A DNA stretch of 64,000 nt from Volvox africanus. Its lineage: Eukaryota; Chlorophyta; Chlorophyceae; Chlamydomonadales; Volvocaceae. The translations under genes and the position numbers were made by a program. The DNA lies in the NCBI GenBank assembly GCA_030268105.1, contig BSDZ01000080.1, forward strand, positions 2,521,001 through 2,585,000, given 5' to 3'. The notes beneath the pieces are model-generated. The model ran no database searches. It was given only the letters and a program-made list of their open reading frames with translations, and was not told the DNA's origin. Of the stretch, positions 24,398 through 36,817 are shown piece after piece. Positions within the stretch are counted from its first letter, which is position 1. Each line of letters opens with the position of its first letter.

Positions 24398-25969
24398 ATG
24401 GCATCTTCTCAAGTCTGGCATGTGTTGGGTGGAGGATCTCTAGGACTGCTTTGTGCATTTCACTTACGGACGGTCGGTTTTGCAGTGAACCTTATATTAC
24501 GTAGCTCCTCTGCTGTTACTGCCTTTAAGCAAAGCGGTTCTTGTGTTGGTCTCCTAGAATCATGGCGTAAAGACAGTGTTCCTTCATGGCGGAGATCACC
24601 TCCCCTGCAGGCAACATCAATCCCATGCATCGTAAACACAGCTTCAGATAATAATAGTCATGTATTTTGTGGAGAGTTTCTGTCGAAAGGGTTAGGTGCT
24701 ACCCGGATTAATCGTCTCATCGTGGCCACCAAGGCGCAGGACACAGTGCTGGCTCTCCGTAATCTCTTGCCATATATGGACCCCGGCTGCCGATGCATCT
24801 TGCTGCAGAATGGTGTCCTTGCGGTAGCGGAAGAGTTGCAGCAGACTTTGGGCGAACAGCTTGGTTGGACAACCAGATCCCCGGACTTGCACCCGCAGGG
24901 CAGAGCTGCCATGTATGCCGATGTTGCAGGTATTAAAGACGTTGCCGCAGGGAAAATGCGCCTATATGTAGCGAGTGTCACGCACGGCTGCTACAGAGAG
25001 GCCCCACCTCAACAAGACATACAACGCTTACCCAGCGACAGCCTTGCCTTTGGGTTGGTGCATGCGGGTCTTGGGAGCATTACGGTTGGGGTGCTAGGCC
25101 CCTTTTTGGCATCCACATCGGCCCCTCTCTTAACAGGAAAACCATCCATCACACCAGAACACAGCCCCCCTCAGCGTTTTGATACTGTACACGGTGACGA
25201 CATGGCGTTCCTTCAAGATTTGGCAGCAGACCTGCCCGATCTGAACATCCACCCCGAAGCAGATTCCAGCGTTTTACTGCACGGGCTGCTCGCTAAGCTC
25301 GCTGCTAATTGTGCCATCAACCCGTTGACCGTGCTGCTGGGCTGCTGTAACGGCACTGTTACGGAGCTTCCTCAAACGCGTGGAATAATCCTGGACATAT
25401 GCCGGGAGCTCATCGCAATATTTGGACCGACGCCTTTTGCACCGCCAGGCTTGAAATCAGGTAGAGGGTGCGGTTAAACTTCTTAACAGGCCATAAAGGA
25501 CGACTGAATATGATGGATTCTAAGCGCAACCACAACTGTTCCCTAGACAGCTTTGCAGCTGTCAGATACAAGCGTACTGCTCGTCTCGATTGAACTGAGA
25601 CTATCTTGAGACTATCACGTATAGGACGGTGGATGCGCGTTCGGGGTAACTTGCATAACTAGCATAAGGCTGACAGGTGGTTTTCCGTTTTGGGCTTCTG
25701 TTGCGGCAGGTGACCGCGAGTTGGCGCCTCTGGATTGCACTAAAGAGGAGTCAGAGAAGGCGCTGTACGACTGGGTGCTGGCTGTGGCGGCGGCGACGGC
25801 GAACAATCGATCCAGCATGCTGCAGGACATCGCTGCAGGGCGGGCCACTGAGGTGGACTACCTAAACGGCTGGGTGTTGAGGGCTGCGGCTGCCAGGGGC
25901 TTGCAGGCACCTGTGAATGCAACCCTGCACGCCCTGGTGAAGGCTCGCGAAAAGTTGGTAGCCGTATAG
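24398..25969 (+). CDS. panE: 2-dehydropantoate 2-reductase (ketopantoate reductase)
   Basis: This enzyme reduces 2-dehydropantoate to pantoate with NADPH in pantothenate (vitamin B5) and CoA synthesis. Two exons, 24398-25460 and 25710-25969, join in phase 1 and give 440 aa. A Rossmann motif, VLGGGSLGLLCAFHL, sits at the N-terminus. RLIVATKAQDT, LLQNGV, the catalytic-Lys segment AKLAANCAINPLTVLLGC, and NRSSMLQDIAAGRATEVDYL with the active-site Glu then follow in the canonical order. The protein is about 130 residues longer than bacterial PanE. Extra sequence lies between the first strands (SWRRSPPLQATSIPC region) and after the NADP domain. No clear organelle transit peptide precedes the Rossmann motif, so a cytosolic site is likely. 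A TGTAA at 26403-26407 is the first good polyadenylation signal downstream. Confidence 0.9.
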
Positions 25970-26873
25970 TCGGCGGCTTTCAATATGCCCTGGCGGTAAG
26001 TGCCCCGAAATGTACGACGGTGCACGTTGCGCGAGGTTCAACTTAGTTGTTGAAAATCTTTGCATCTTATGGCTGTAGGTAAGCATTTCGTGCTTATTGA
26101 AAATGTTTGCATCGTATGGCTGTGGCTTAGCATTTCGCGTTTCGTGTTTTATAGGGCTGCGACCCTTGAAGGCCATGGCCAAACCCAATTGGCCTGCTGT
26201 CGGCTATGTAGGGTAGATGTGATTCGGATGCGGATTAACTACTAAGTTTTGTTTAGCGCATATAACCCGGTAATAAGTGTACTAGCCAAAGACTCTAGGC
26301 TAGCGGACCTAGTAAGCCGATCCGCATAAGGCCCGTAGTGTTGTGCGGGTGGGCGCTCCATTCGAGTCATTCAGGCTCCATTGAAAGACCTATAATAACG
26401 CGTGTAACCATAAACAATGGATAAGGGGGCATCGGCGAAGCTGGCAGGATGCAGCTCCGATATGAAAGGCTTAAATGACAATTTGTTTCAGTTTATCATG
26501 TGCCAAGGTGAGGCAGCTTGACTTGAATAGCTGTATGAATGCGTTACGTAAGGAAGAAGGAGATTCATGAATTATGGATTCGCAGAGAACTCAGGCAGGC
26601 TTAATTATTAAATTAGTATTGTTGATTGATCAAGTGGGTGCAGGGCGAAAAGCCTATTGGATTGCGGGTAGGAATAAAGCTCAGCCTAACCGCTGTCGTA
26701 TGCCCTCATTCCTATATCTTTTGCGTTTAAGCAACTATAGCAACGTCCTATCATATTGTGGTATCCCAAGGGGTATTCAGGTATCGTGCACATATATTGT
26801 CCTCAGCTTGTTCAATTCGAAGTTGCTCTGTCTGTTGGGCTTTACTACATAAACGGATTAAGTGCTAGTGACC
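25970..26873. other. Intergenic spacer
   Basis: This is the 3' UTR of the reductase (probable TGTAA at 26403-26407) followed by the upstream region of the carrier gene. Around 26045-26135 an imperfect direct repeat contains TTGAAAAT, TTTGCATC, TATGGCTGT and AGCATTTCG in both halves. No gene is seen. Confidence 0.5.
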
Positions 26874-29781
26874 ATGGATTCAAGATTGGCCGCTGCTGCT
26901 CCAGGTGCAGCAGCGGCAGCTGCGCTGGCAAACCAGGCGACGGCTCTAACGACACAATCGCAGTCGGCTCTTAACGACGGACGGACTTCCCTTGCGCCGG
27001 TCTTTGCCGCAGGTAATTAAGGCAATGTAATTAGATCGATATGACTTGGGCAAATTTAATGATGATATGGCGGAATAGGGTTGGCTTGGATAACTGCTAA
27101 AGTATTACAAACCGCAATATTGTGCCTCCGGTCTGCTGCAACCGGACGCCTTGCAGGTGCTACCGCAGGTCTTATTGAAGGCATATGCGTTCAGCCGCTG
27201 GAATTTATAAAGACAAGGTAATACCAGGGTTCCGGCGTGCTGTGTTTCGCGTTATCGACTTTGGGAAGCTCCCGACGAATGACACTGCTCAGCTGCTATA
27301 TCGAAATAATCGATAAAGTGGTGTTAATTCTATAGTTTTAGGTTACGTTTCGCATAACCCATTTTCCTTCACGTTGACGGGCCTGACACTATATTCCAGG
27401 TTACAGCTCAACCAGGGCAAGCCGCTTCCCATGGCCACGATCCTGCGGGAAGCTCTCCGGGAAGGCGGCGTCGCACAATTGTACCGTGGCGCCTTGCCGG
27501 AACTCACTGGTATGACCGAGTGCCACATCAGGAAATTGCCGCACACTTCTCAGCTGGGTTGAAAAGTGAAAATGTTGATTTGCGTGTGGTGTGGTGTGAT
27601 GCCTGGCACTCAGTGAAGGCACCGGTCATGACGGCGCCGGTCGTAACCGTCGGCACCCCTATACATTCAGTTCCTCCAAGTGAACCTTTTGGCTGACATG
27701 ACATGACATATCCCCTGCGGCCCCTTGGTTCGGCCGCGGAAGGCATGGTGCCGCGCTCGACGGGTGCTCTGGCATCCCTGGAGGTTTCGAAACGCATGCT
27801 ACGCCATCATGCGCCTGATCCCAACACTGGCCGATTGCAGGTGGGCTGCCCATAGATAGGCGTTTACTCCAACTCTCTTCGCTCTGGATTTGGTCACCAA
27901 CAATTAATCATCAATTTCATCTATTTCATATGACACACGGAGGTTGGAATTCGAATCAGACGGGGTATTGTTGAGATGAGCATACACATGTGTACAAGAG
28001 CATGAGAAGGAAGAAAGAGGAAATACCGCGAGGGTGAGGGCGCTTTCCTTTCCAACACGCACATCGGCATGGAGTTGACGATGCGCAGAATGACGACGTC
28101 CCCCTCACTCTCTCCTCGTTTCGGGATGAGTTGTCCTGGCGCAAATTGTTCCTGCACAAGTAGTTTGCACTCGCTAGGCCTGATGCCAAGTCCAAGGTGA
28201 TGTCGTGTTCCCTTGGCATGTCCGCAGGCCAGCCATGCGTATGCGGCGGGTGCTATTAGCGGCGTGTGCGAGAGCTTGGGGTTTGCACCCTTCCAAGTGA
28301 TTAAGGTAAGAGGGATTTGGTGGCATGACCGTCCTTCGAAGTCTTTTCCTCCGGAACATACCAGTGCCCTCCTTAAATGCATACTTGCAACAGATAAAGC
28401 ACCGTCTCATAATTGCTGTTTTCAGGTCCGCATGGTGGCTAAGGAGTTCCTCAACAGATATTCTTCCTCCTTGGTAAGCACGGTTGATGGTAGTTGGTAT
28501 GGTTGATGTCGTAGTTATCCCGTATCCCCGCACAACCCGCAAGTCCTGCAGTTGCGTCGTTCAGTGGAGCGTTCAATATTGCATCTCCAATCACATTCCT
28601 CCTCTCCGCCAGAAGTCAATCCAAACCCTGAAATTTGTGCTTCAGCAATAAACTTCCCTCTTGTGTTTGGAGTTCTGTTCCCCGAATTCGATGCTCTTTG
28701 AACTATACACGTGGCTCGATGATGTTGTCCGCTCCATCTGCAGGACTGTGCCATCCAGCTGCTGCGCGATGAGGGTCCCGCCGGACTGTTCATTGGCCTG
28801 GGCCCTACGCTATGGCGCGTTGCCACGTGGAACACGCTGTACTATGGCACCATGCACAACATCCAGGCAGAGGTGTTCGACAAGCATCCGCTGCAGAACC
28901 CGGTTCTGGCGGCTGCACGTAAGATGGCCACCGGCGTGGCAGTGGGCATGACTGCGACCATCTTCAACGCACCGTTCGACGTTGTTAAATCGAGGTTCCA
29001 GAGCCAGGAGCGGGGTCCCAACCAAAAGTGAGCGAGGGCTCAGGGGTAGCGGGGCATCACACCTTCAGCCTCTGAACATGATGTAGGGGTGTTGGTGACG
29101 CTGAAGCGGTGAGCGGCTTGGCCGCATGTCTATTGCTGCTCCTAACACGAGGGCAGGGAATCTCTTACCGGGATTATTGGTAAGACCCGCCTGAACTGGC
29201 CAAGTCAACTGCCGCCACACGGATACTGGCAGCAGTATATGGATGGATGTCTCTATTTGCGATCGTCATGTCCGTTGTCATGCGGATTATGGGGTCTGGG
29301 GGAAGACGGAACTCCGCTGCTGCGGATTGTCCGCTGCGAACCCCGTATCTGATACTGATGCACATTTTCGCCTCTCGTCTCGTAATATTTCTTCCTTTGA
29401 TGGTTTGATGATAAACTTGGTCCGGTCTCGCAGGTACCGTTACACGCTGCCATCATTGGCAACCATCATCCGGGAGGAGGGCGTGCGCGCTTTGTACAAG
29501 GTGCGAAGTGCGTTATGGGCGGGCGTGGGGCAACAAGGGCGAGTGAGCGACCGGAGGGCCGATCGTATTGTTGGTTTGACCCGACGTGTCGCGGCCTGGT
29601 CGCGGTCTGCCCCAATCGGTCAGCCGGATATTATGCGGATCATAGCCAGTAACCGTAACGCTCCCTGCAGGGCTTCCTGCCCAAGGCATTACTGCTCGGC
29701 GTGGGGCAGACCATCGGCTACATGGTCTTCTCGGAAGCCCTCGACTTCTACGGTTCGGCGTTTGCAGAGAAACAGCAATGA
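26874..29781 (+). CDS. Mitochondrial carrier, 2-oxodicarboxylate (ODC) type
   Basis: Nine exons join in phase to give 331 aa: 26874-27012, 27157-27217, 27400-27509, 27743-27840, 28228-28305, 28426-28473, 28744-29027, 29434-29500 and 29671-29781. The three SLC25 repeats show PLEFIKTR (residues 60-67), PFQVIKVR (157-164) and PFDVVKSR (255-262). The unusual Gln in the second motif is typical of 2-oxodicarboxylate carriers (SLC25A21/ODC), which exchange C5-C7 oxodicarboxylates such as 2-oxoadipate and 2-oxoglutarate across the inner membrane. LYRGALPELTG, LFIGLGPTLWRVATWNTLYY and IIREEGVRALYKGFLPK also fit. Substrate is inferred. The segment after the fourth exon start (MVPRSTGALASLE) replaces the usual MMPKSSAMYAS-like stretch, so recognition may differ. 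The Ala-rich N-terminus of ~40 residues is an extension. Confidence 0.88.
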
Positions 29782-32083
29782 GACAGCTTTCGCCAATACA
29801 CAGGTTGATATCTGGGAGTGAAAAAGGACCCGCGGGTGGAGGCCGTGTCTGGGGTGTCAGCTGCCACACGGTTGCCCCTTCACACAGGGTTTTTTCTCAA
29901 CGTCCCAGGGGGCGTTCTCAACGCCACATATAGCTTGGGAGATATGGCGCTATGATATCCGCGCGGAAGCTGATGGCTTTGATGGAAATTGTGGGTACTT
30001 GCAGCCAAGTTTGCCGATATGACGCGCTTTCAATGTCACAGTCCGTTTTGGTTTTACTCAGGAACCAAACTCTAGCATTGGTATGAAGATGCGCTGGTGG
30101 CTAGCGGGATTATGTTGTGAGGTTCTTAGTTCGTATCTTAAGAGCAGCGCGTGATCGATTAATTTGTGTTTCATGGCGCCTTTCACCCCCCATGGTAGGG
30201 AGGTGTGAGTGGAGAAGCTGAGGGTCTGCGTGGATTGGAATTGAATGCATTTGGCATTCCAGAGAGCAGAGTGTCTTTGATAACGCGACCACTTGAATAG
30301 AGTTGGCGCAGAATACGCTAGAAGCAGCTTGCGCAGAGCACATAGTGAGCGCTCGCGTGCGGGACAATTCAGGCGACGTGGCGCGGCGAAACTAGGAAAT
30401 GCGTGCTTGTCCATGACTTGCATGTATGTATGGGAAGCATACGGGGTGTACGAGGGTAGTAGTGGTGGTTTTGAAAACCGAGTCGCGAGATTTGCTCTCT
30501 TGAGGATATGTGCTTCCTTTAAAAGTGCGAGGCCAGTAATTACGCTCATGCATGTGCGCTTAGGTTTTCAGTTCACAGGGCTTGCTTTGCCGGGTTTGGG
30601 CTGCGTCTAATTGGCCATGTTCATAAGTTAAGGACCGATTGGACATGCGCGGGTTCCTATATCTGGGGTGCAGTACCGTACGCTCCCGAGGTATCGCGAA
30701 ACTAGATGCAGGTATCTGGCCCCTGGTATCACTACGGGCTGATTCTTACATTCTTTTGCTAAGATGCTCCTGGGATGAGATATGAAACATGGCACGGCGC
30801 TGTGATATTTTGATAAGAGTAACGGAGAGTTCATGTTTGACAATGTGCCGCAATGGGAAGTCCTATCTAGAACCCTCTTAACTTGCATGTCCTTACCTAT
30901 GTCCTAGCTTAATGAGGTCTACGTAGGCCCTTGTATTTGTCCTTGCCTGCTGCCGAGCTAACTTAGCACTTGCTTGGGTGAAAATAAAGGGCCTTCCCTG
31001 TTCCCACCATACAAATCTCATGCCAAAGGCCTCACCCCACTCTCTGGGCTCGCCGTAACACCAACCAGTCTTCTTTGCCTAACCTTCAAAGGCTCAAATA
31101 TTATGCACACAGCAACAAAGGACTACGCATGTCATCGCTCACAGGACAGCAGTTTGAGGCAGGTTCGAGATATCCTTTTTTTGGCGTCGTTCGAAAGGAG
31201 GTCTTTGGCTTACATCCACTTCCAGGCAAACCCCGGGCCAAGAAGAATGAGAAGATGACTTCCTATGTAGTAAAACACTTCAGGAAGGTTAACCCTGCTC
31301 CACGTTCCCTAAGATCCACCCGTTTGCAGGAAGCCCTTAGGATATCCGAAGCATCATCCATAACACCCCTCTCCTCAAGCCGCACCCAGAGCAACTCCGA
31401 GATCCAACTCCCAGATTCAAAGTCGTCTTGCCCACTAAGTCCACTAAGTCCGCATTGCGAAAACATTATGGAATGGAGTACGATGATCACTTATGAAATT
31501 ACCATGTTGCCATGCATGTATAGGACTTCAAGTGGAGAGGAGTCGAGCCCGAAAGACTCAAGTGGAGAGCACAAATGAATCTACGCCTTTCGCATAACAT
31601 GTGGGCCCTATACGGCCACGCATACTTGCCGTACTAGCCTGAAGGCCTTTGCTAGTACACAAATTAGGAGTAAACAGGATGCGTGACGTTAACGGGACCA
31701 TGGATATTGGATAATGAAGTTGTTTCAGTAATGAAGTGCAGAGCAGGTGAGGTGTAAGGATAGGGACATAGGGTGGTTCAGGGTGGTTAGTGGGTATATC
31801 GTCCCGCTGCGGGGACAACCTCACGCTGCAAATGCCGCAATCCTTACCCAAAACTGCAGGAGCAGCAATCTCATTAATGATGTGATATTTTATTCTGTAT
31901 TGTCATGATTCCTGGAACCTGGATTCTGGTTTTCAGCATTCGTTGCCCGCTTTATACGGCATCGAACGGATTCAACGACCAATGCCTTTTCACACTTGAT
32001 GCCATTAAGTGACAAACTTAAAATCGATTTTCCAATAATGTTAAAGCGTGTCTTTTGTTGAACTCTTGGCAAAGTTGTATGAA
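29782..32083. other. Intergenic; no supported gene
   Basis: About 2.3 kb between the carrier and the NOL11-like gene. The longest open frame, 31075-31578 on the + strand (167 aa, Ser- and Lys-rich), has no domain, signal or splice context, and its codon composition is unlike the neighbouring genes. It is more likely chance than a gene. Confidence 0.4.
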
Positions 32084-35000
32084 ATGGCGGCAGCCACCTT
32101 ATTATGCCGTCAGGCAGAGCTGCTAGGCGCAACATTCAATCGTTCTTCCGGTTGTGTCTTGGTCACTATACAAGGGGACGGAATTCAAACATACGACCTC
32201 GCACAGGTGCGCTGTCGGTTGCAAATGCAATTTCGTCTTGGTGTGTTGCGGTAACCAAGTTATTATGGTTACATTTCTGAGCAGTAAATTATAATGAATG
32301 TATGTATAATTGCATATGGACAGTGCTGCGATTGCGTTTATTCTTCCGTTACCTGGCGGCGGTGGTGGCGGCTGATATAACGCGGACTTTCCTCCCCTGG
32401 CCATTGTATTTTGAACATGTAGAGGCAACTTGGCAGTATAGTGCTTGGAAGCCGCTCGGGCTTGAAATTTCAGGTGGCCAGCGTGCAGCATCACGAACGC
32501 GCCCAACCCTCTGGTGAAGGGCCGTCTTCCCGTGTTGTTGCCAGTGTTGTGCATGATCGCGAGGCTAAAAACCACAGCCTGTGCCTTTCCGATCTGGGTG
32601 GTGCAGCACGGCCCCTTTCCGACTCGCCCTCTCGAGTGGCTCTACCCGGAGCAACCCAAAGTTGCCACTTCCTGTGTCAGCATAATGTACAACATCACGC
32701 CACGGCTGCAGTGGCCTCCACTCGGCGCCTGGCTGCTGCCGTTGTGTTCACCGACGGCCGCGTAGGGATCACAGATGTTGGCCCCGCCGGATCTGCAGGC
32801 CCTCTGCATGTGCTGCCATGCGGCCAAGAACCCGCTCCTCATCATGTATTAGCTACCAGTTTGAACGACACTCTGCTCGTGGCTTTTCAGTCCACGGCTG
32901 GCAGCGTCGCCACTCTGCGTGTGCTGCGGCTTTCGTCCGCCACCGCTGGCATCGCTGGCGGGCTCACGCAGTTTAAGACCCTGACGTTGCCTTGTCCCGG
33001 TGCGAGTGGAGCCGCTCCCGCAAATACCTTTATCACGGGTCTCACGATGAACTCTGCCTTCGCATTAGTTCAATGGTCTAACGGCCATGCGACGGTAGTA
33101 CACGGCATCCAGGGCAGTGCAGGCACGTTGCCGCTGCGGCCGTGCACCTTTCCCTTGGCTGATGTGCTCACGAACGGTGCGTCCACATCCACGTCGGCGC
33201 CCGCAACCACACCAGTTGCAACCACGTCCAGCCGCAAGCGTAAGAATGCAGCCGCAGCTAGCAGTATTTCTGCCGCTAGTGGCGTTCGGCCGCGCGTGCT
33301 TTGTGCTGCCATGGACGAGCGGCAGTTCGTTGTCCTGGACCTGGAGTCCTCGGCGGCACAGTCGCAGGTTTGCTTCAGCCTTCACGATGCACATTTTGGT
33401 TGTCCGCTATTGTCAGGTACCGTGGAAGTGGACGCGCCGTTGCTGAGTCTGGACGTATCGCAGTGTGCTGTAGTGGCTGCCGGTCCCGAGGGTACCATCA
33501 TACGTCTTGGCACCTCTCTTCACGTACTCCACATACAGGCGCAGCCTGTAAGCCTCTTGTCTCTCGTCGCGCGACTATCCGTGTCGGCGGCAGGGGGCAC
33601 GGCGGCTGGGGAAGCACAAGTAAAGATTAAGCCTTGCGGTTTTGGTGCCGCAGCCGCAGCAAAGTCGTTGGCGGCACTCCCTGCGCCGGTCTCGCTGGAC
33701 CCGGCGCTGCTGGCAGGTCAAGCACTAGGGACACTGACAGCTGCTGTCCGTACGGATGTACCAGATGATGATGTGCAGGACATAGTATTGGAGCCTGTTC
33801 CCACTGCTGCCGTCAGCCACCTGGAGGACATCTGTAATTCCCTCATCGAACAGCTATTAGCCGCCGCAGACACGCCACCACCCCAGGCGCTGCTGGACTC
33901 TGCAGTTTCATACGTCGCTGGTCGCCGTCAACACGGCATGGCGGTGCCCCCACAGCTGCTGAGCCTTGCGACACGTGGCTTGGCTGCTGCAAAGCAGTGG
34001 AACCAGTTGCAGGCCCTGCTGCGCCACGTGCCAGAGGCAGGGCTCAATGGCTGCAGTGACGTCCTGGTTGCGGCTGTGATGGACCAGCAGTACTTCCTCC
34101 TGACACGCCTGGCGACATGTCTTGACGAGATAGAGGCGGGCGCGCTTGTGGATACACTGCAGCTCCTGCTTGCACCCACAACTCGCACCAACCTTACGGC
34201 AAGGCAACGGTACTATAAAACGCTGCGTGGATTGGCAGAAGCGCAGATATCGGGGGCTGAACAGGCGGTGACGGCGTCTGGAGCGAAGCTGCCATCACCA
34301 GGCGCTTTCACAGACACGACGGCCCAGCTTGCAAAGGCACAATGTGCCGCAGCGGTGGTGGATGGCTTCAGTTATCGGGAGGTAGCGTTGCACCCTCTTA
34401 TAGCAATTCCGGTAGACGCCCCAGCAGTACAGGTGGGGCTGCGCCGGCTCAGCGCACCTTTAACGGAAGCTCTGTTGGCGTATCTTGCGAAATGGGTTCG
34501 TAAGTACACCGACGGCGCCATCGGGGAGGTTGCCAATCTTGTGATGCTCCCGGAGGGGCTGGTGTTCCCGTTCTACCATCAGGTGAGAGGGGATGGAGGA
34601 AGGGTGTGCCGGGGGTAGAGCGGGCGGACTATAGACATCGAGGGGATTGCTGTGCCGCAGTCCAGCGTCGAGGTTAAATGTGGGACCGATTCTTGCACAC
34701 AAGCGACATCAAGAGTAAGAGCAGGATGGGGTATGATGGGGAGGCGTGGAGAGAACGATGACGATGATTATAATGAGGTTTTGAGGCTTGCGCGGATGCC
34801 GATGATGCCTTTCAGTTTTTTTCACAGTTTGTCAGATGCCGGTGGTCAGGTTACATCCTCACCCCTAGGACGACATAACGTACGTCTTGAGGCATCCGCG
34901 TTGGGGGCAGTTCGGGACCACATGAAGTCGCCTTGGGGTCGTGGGAGCATTCCATTCGTTCAACTGTGCACGTGTGATAGTCAGCACCATGTAGCTCAGT

Positions 35001-36096
35001 CAGTTCGCGCTGTAAGCATCTATATATGGTGCTGGTGACAACTGAGGTCTACAGCTCCAGCCAGATAGTGTTGCAGCACCCGCATACTGGTGCAGGGCAG
35101 GGCAATGCTGTGTACTTCGTATTTGCTTATCAAGCTCGGTCGTTGCCCGGGGCGTCGCCGAGCTACCGGCCGACGGCTGCAGTATCAGACGGGGTATGCA
35201 TGGACGCGTGACGGTTAAGCGCGTTGCGTAATGCATGCCGCATGGTTCCTGCTGCGCCACTTAAATTTTTGATTAGTGTTAAATTTCTGATGCGATGAAA
35301 GCAGTGCTTAGGAAAGGTCTTCGATTGATGGGGCGACCATGAAATGGTAAGGGACTCCGCGAAAATGTGGACGCGAAAAACGCTGAACGCAGAATCTTGA
35401 GGATGATGGCCACGATTGCCAATGATGTTGATTGCCTTTTTCACAGTTTGTCGGATGCGGGTTCTCGTGACCTGGCCGGGACGACAAACCTAAATGCCTG
35501 AGGCAACTCTGTCGAAGGGAAGGCAGGTGCCATCCTCCCCGCTTCCCCGCCGGATCGACGTCTCTTGTTACCCATCTCTTGTTAGAGGCCTGAATGCACT
35601 TCAGCCCCCCCTTTTTAACCTCCCACGGCCATCGCACGGCTCTTGGGCATGAGCTGATGTTGCGGTATGCGACATGGCAGGTTTCAATCGTGATCTGCTG
35701 ATCGCCAACACACCAAAATTGTGAGCAGTGCGTCACGGCTTCGATTCTTGTAGTGGAGGGGCTCTCCCCCTGGATCGATGATGGTTGTTGACCTGTCATC
35801 CCTCTTTCATCACCTACCTGTCATCCCTCGGCATGTGCCCTCCATCTTCGCAGGTGCTTGAATGGACACGCATGACGATCGACGCGCACTTGACGCGGTT
35901 ACTTACGGCCCCAAAGTCCCTGCCCGCTCTGGAGTCCATTGAGGCGGCGCTCAATAGCGCTGTAGAGGACAACAAGAAGCTGGTGATGCTGCGAGGTGCA
36001 TTAGAGCACGTGAATGCGGCAGCGCCATTGCCTGCCGCGCACATCGCTGTGGCGACCCAATATACCGCAGAAGTGTTGGATTTACGTGTGCGATGA
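32084..36096 (+). CDS. NOL11: Nucleolar protein 11-like (U3 snoRNP/UTP-A complex)
   Basis: NOL11 works in the t-UTP subcomplex that couples Pol I transcription to 18S pre-rRNA processing in the nucleolus. Three exons (32084-32206, 32474-34582, 35854-36096) join in phase 0 and give 824 aa. The N-terminus (GCVLVTIQGDGIQTYDLAQ) begins a degenerate beta-propeller that runs to residue ~400 and includes a basic, nuclear-signal-like SRKRKNAAAAS insert in a Thr/Ala-rich loop. The helical second half (LEDICNSLIEQLLAAAD, RGLAAAKQWNQLQALLRHVP, LIEAL-type helices) and the last exon, VLEWTRMTIDAHLTRLLTAP, match the NOL11 C-terminal domain. Family similarity is clearest at the two ends. The family's animal and fungal members are highly divergent, so another propeller-plus-helix ribosome-biogenesis protein is not excluded. 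The ATG was chosen over an upstream in-frame GTG. Confidence 0.68.
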
Positions 36097-36341
36097 TGCA
36101 GCTGTGTGTGGTTGTGTGGAATGAATGAATGATTAAACCCTAAAACCCCTCGCGGAACCTAGCGTGAACTGGCGGAAACTGTACGGGCAAACTGAAGGAG
36201 TACGACGGCGGCGGCAGGGCAGGCTTTACAGTTATAGTATCCGAGGTCTCCTCAAGGTTCCTCATCTCGTCGAAGTCGAACGCACGAAAGAGTGGGCAAT
36301 TTTCCTTGCTATCGAGTGGACTGATCTTCATCTCCTGTTTG

Positions 36342-36346
36342 TGTAA
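36342..36346 (+). terminator. TGTAA polyadenylation signal of the NOL11-like gene
   Basis: TGTAA lies 246 nt after the stop codon at 36094-36096, a typical 3' UTR length for this type of genome. Confidence 0.5.
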
Positions 36347-36817
36347 TGAGCTTTTCCTCTCCGCTCAAGGTCGGCCTTGTGTTCCATTAACCACTTGACC
36401 ACTTGATACAACTTTTGTGGTCCGGCGTCACCGCTTGAAGAGGATTGGTTAGATATAACAGGAATAGAAATTTATTTTGCTGCTGTTTCCTCTCGGCAGC
36501 TTCTGCAGCAATCAGGAGCAAGCGCCGCAGACCTCGGACATCAAAGATGGGGATCTGCTGCTCACGTGAGTAATGCAACAATGTAATTCATATTTTGTTC
36601 CCTTCTATTACAACGGCATAAAATATCTCTTGCTCGTTTTGTTTTCACGCTGTTTACCAGCTGCCCGCTGACCCACGGGTCACATCCCACATTTCGAACC
36701 CCAAGCACATACTCCCGAGCCCATTTGGATGGATCACGAAAGGTGTGATATATTTGCCTCACAGGCTCGCGGAGGAGGCGCTGTGCAGCGCCACCCGAGG
36801 GTTACCGCCACCTGAGG

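Noticed and set aside
31075..31578. 167-codon + strand frame as a gene
   Set aside because: No domain, no splice partners, and composition unlike the confirmed exons on either side.
36135..36150. Telomere-like unit (CCCTAAAA) near 36139
   Set aside because: Only a single unit is present; interstitial telomere arrays would show several in tandem.
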